Assembly: GCF_041949975.1 (NCBI RefSeq)
Contig: NZ_JBHFQG010000014.1
Coordinates: 25,404-89,403, forward strand
From: Alteribacillus sp041949975
GTDB taxonomy: Bacteria > Bacillota > Bacilli > Bacillales > Marinococcaceae
Direction of reading: 5' to 3'
Length of the DNA stretch: 64,000 bases
This document shows, piece after piece, positions 63,134 through 64,000 of the stretch. The notes beneath the pieces were generated by a model. It saw nothing but the letters and a program-made list of their open reading frames with translations, made no database searches and was not told where the DNA came from. The stretch's first letter is position 1; every line of letters starts with the position of its first letter. Position numbers and translations under genes: made by a program.

Positions 63134-63371
63134 AACAAAAGCGCAAGCCCCTGTTCAGCCTCGACAGGTAAATGTTCTTCAGTCATGAAAGGCGCTCTTA
63201 CTTCCACAGGATGTGCTGACTTTTGCGTTGCGAACACGATGTTCGCGATTCTAGCAAAAGTTCCTTAAACCGTCTTGGGCCTCCGAGAGGCTGGGCGCTT
63301 AATCTAGAAGCGGATCAAACAATATGGAGATAGTTATCCACAACTTGTAAAAACATAATTTCTTAAACAAC
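63134..63371. repeat. Dispersed repeat, family A copy 4, carrying the family B module (chimera)
   Basis: Both ends match family A copy 1 in inverted orientation: GAACAAAAGCGCAAGC and CAGTCATGAAAGGCGCTCTT at one side, GGCTGGGCGCTTAATCTAGA and GATAGTTATCCACAACTTGT at the other. The centre is replaced by ACTTCCACAGGATGTGCTGA and GCGTTGCGAACACGATGTTC, a module otherwise found in family B copies 1 and 3. An IS remnant adjoins its end. Confidence 0.8.
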
Positions 63372-63374
63372 AAG

Positions 63375-63838
63375 AAAAGCTTGAGGTTATCCAAGCTTTT
63401 GAAAAAGGTCTGTCTTCCATTAAAGAAATCATAGAACACTATCAGATTAGCTTATCCACCTTCAAAGATTGGAGAAGAAAATACAATCACCTTGGCCTCG
63501 AAGCCTTACAATCTTCCAAAAGCTGGATCCCCTTATTCGAAAGAAGAAAATTACAGGCGGTCCACGACTATCTCTCAGGGAAGTATTCTCTGGCGGAGGT
63601 TACCATTCGTTTCGGGATATCCAGTCAGTCGGTTTTGCGAAAGTGGATAAAGCAGTATAATGGTCAAAAAGAGATGAAAACCACGGGGAAAAGTGAATCG
63701 TCCAATGACCAAAGGAAGAACAACCAAAAATTAGAAGAACGAGTTTTTATAGCTAGAGATTGTATAGAGAATAAGAAGGACTATCAAACCATCGCTGAAC
63801 GGTATAATGTGTCCTACCAACAAGTGTAACAATGGACC
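63375..63838 (+). mobile_element. IS3-family OrfA remnant, second copy
   Basis: Encodes LEVIQAFEKGLSSIKEIIEH, YQISLSTFKDWRRKYNHLGL, VTIRFGISSQSVLRKWIKQY and ends in a stop after VSYQQV, where a normal OrfA goes on (QWTR). The DNA is nearly identical to the stretch at about 33760-34110 on the other strand but keeps bases deleted there. The ORF has no proper start. It is cut by another IS at about 63840. Confidence 0.85.
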
Positions 63839-63841
63839 CGA

Positions 63842-64000
63842 ACTCTAAAGCCCCTTAGCGATTTTGGACAAACGAAAGGTAACTTAGTTACACTAGAATC
63901 AAAGGGGTTGATGGACTATGAAACGACACGTTTACTCCAATGACTTTAAATTGCAAGTGGTAAAAGAAGCACTCGAAACTGGCAATAAAGCCTTAGTAGC
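63842..64000 (+). mobile_element. Left end of another insertion sequence, partial
   Basis: From about 63842 (ACTCTAAAGCCCCTTAGCGA) to the window end, a new IS begins inside the older OrfA remnant. It carries the start of a transposase gene. The far end and the target duplication are outside the window. Confidence 0.7.
63918..64000 (+). CDS. Transposase OrfA (IS3-type HTH), N-terminal part
   Basis: The ATG at 63918 opens MKRHVYSNDFKLQVVKEALE and eight more residues (TGNKALVA) before the window ends. This is the usual N-terminus of the helix-turn-helix transposase subunit of IS3-like elements. The upstream site AAGGGGTTG is acceptable. Confidence 0.8.
   Translation, partial: MKRHVYSNDFKLQVVKEALETGNKALV

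Noticed and set aside
1..64000. CRISPR arrays
   Set aside because: No run of regularly spaced identical 25-40-bp repeats with unique spacers; the dispersed repeats are not tandem in that way.

Overview
The window comes from an endospore-forming, low-GC Gram-positive bacterium of the Bacillaceae. It carries cotJABC, splAB, Bacillus-type lipoproteins, AGGAGG-type ribosome sites with frequent TTG/GTG starts, and the Bacillus families YppC/DUF2515, DUF3889, YfmR and DUF2325. Acid-rich secreted proteins and two Na+/H+-antiporter-type genes hint at a salt- or alkali-adapted species, but this is inference.

Layout. 1-2.8 kb: the tail of a sigma-54 activator, a broken aldehyde dehydrogenase and a zinc alcohol dehydrogenase behind a textbook -24/-12 promoter. 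3.7-6.4 kb: lysine 6-dehydrogenase plus an aldehyde dehydrogenase, a two-step lysine-to-aminoadipate route. 8.2-11.5 kb: a YtrA-type GntR/ABC operon with its operator. 11.7-19.8 kb: envelope and hypothetical genes mixed with several decayed ones. 19.8-22.4 kb: an encapsulin iron compartment made of shell, IMEF cargo and a ferredoxin with an encapsulation tag, plus an unknown divergent gene at a Fur box. 23.5-28.5 kb: nrdAB downstream of a wrecked metE that still has an intact-looking cobalamin riboswitch. 28.5-33.5 kb: DNA glycosylase, thiosulfate transporter, sirtuin, tRNA-Leu, channel-like protein and cotJABC. 33.5-38.4 kb: an IS3-family remnant, a truncated sugar dehydrogenase, recQ, a broken CBS-domain gene and a cold-shock gene. 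38.7-46 kb: ohr, a CPA1 antiporter and a decaying tricarboxylate system (tctCBA plus two-component regulator). 46-53.7 kb: topB, cshA, yfmR, a TerC protein and a second sodC. 54-57.7 kb: stress-regulator fragments, repeats and a lone C-terminal half of 3-dehydroquinate synthase II. 57.7-63.1 kb: antiporter, splAB, a two-gene operon under tandem Fur boxes and a lipid kinase. 63.1-64 kb: a composite repeat and nested insertion sequences.

Themes. (1) The most notable system is the IMEF encapsulin locus with its Fur box. (2) About fifteen genes are broken, mostly by single-base indels, while core genes (nrdAB, recQ, topB, cshA, yfmR) are intact. (3) Three dispersed intergenic repeat families are present, including one element that looks like a chimera of two families and one whose terminal hairpin changes sequence but keeps its pairing. 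(4) Several regulatory elements can be read directly: a sigma-54 promoter, Fur boxes, a cre-like site, a GntR operator and a B12 riboswitch.
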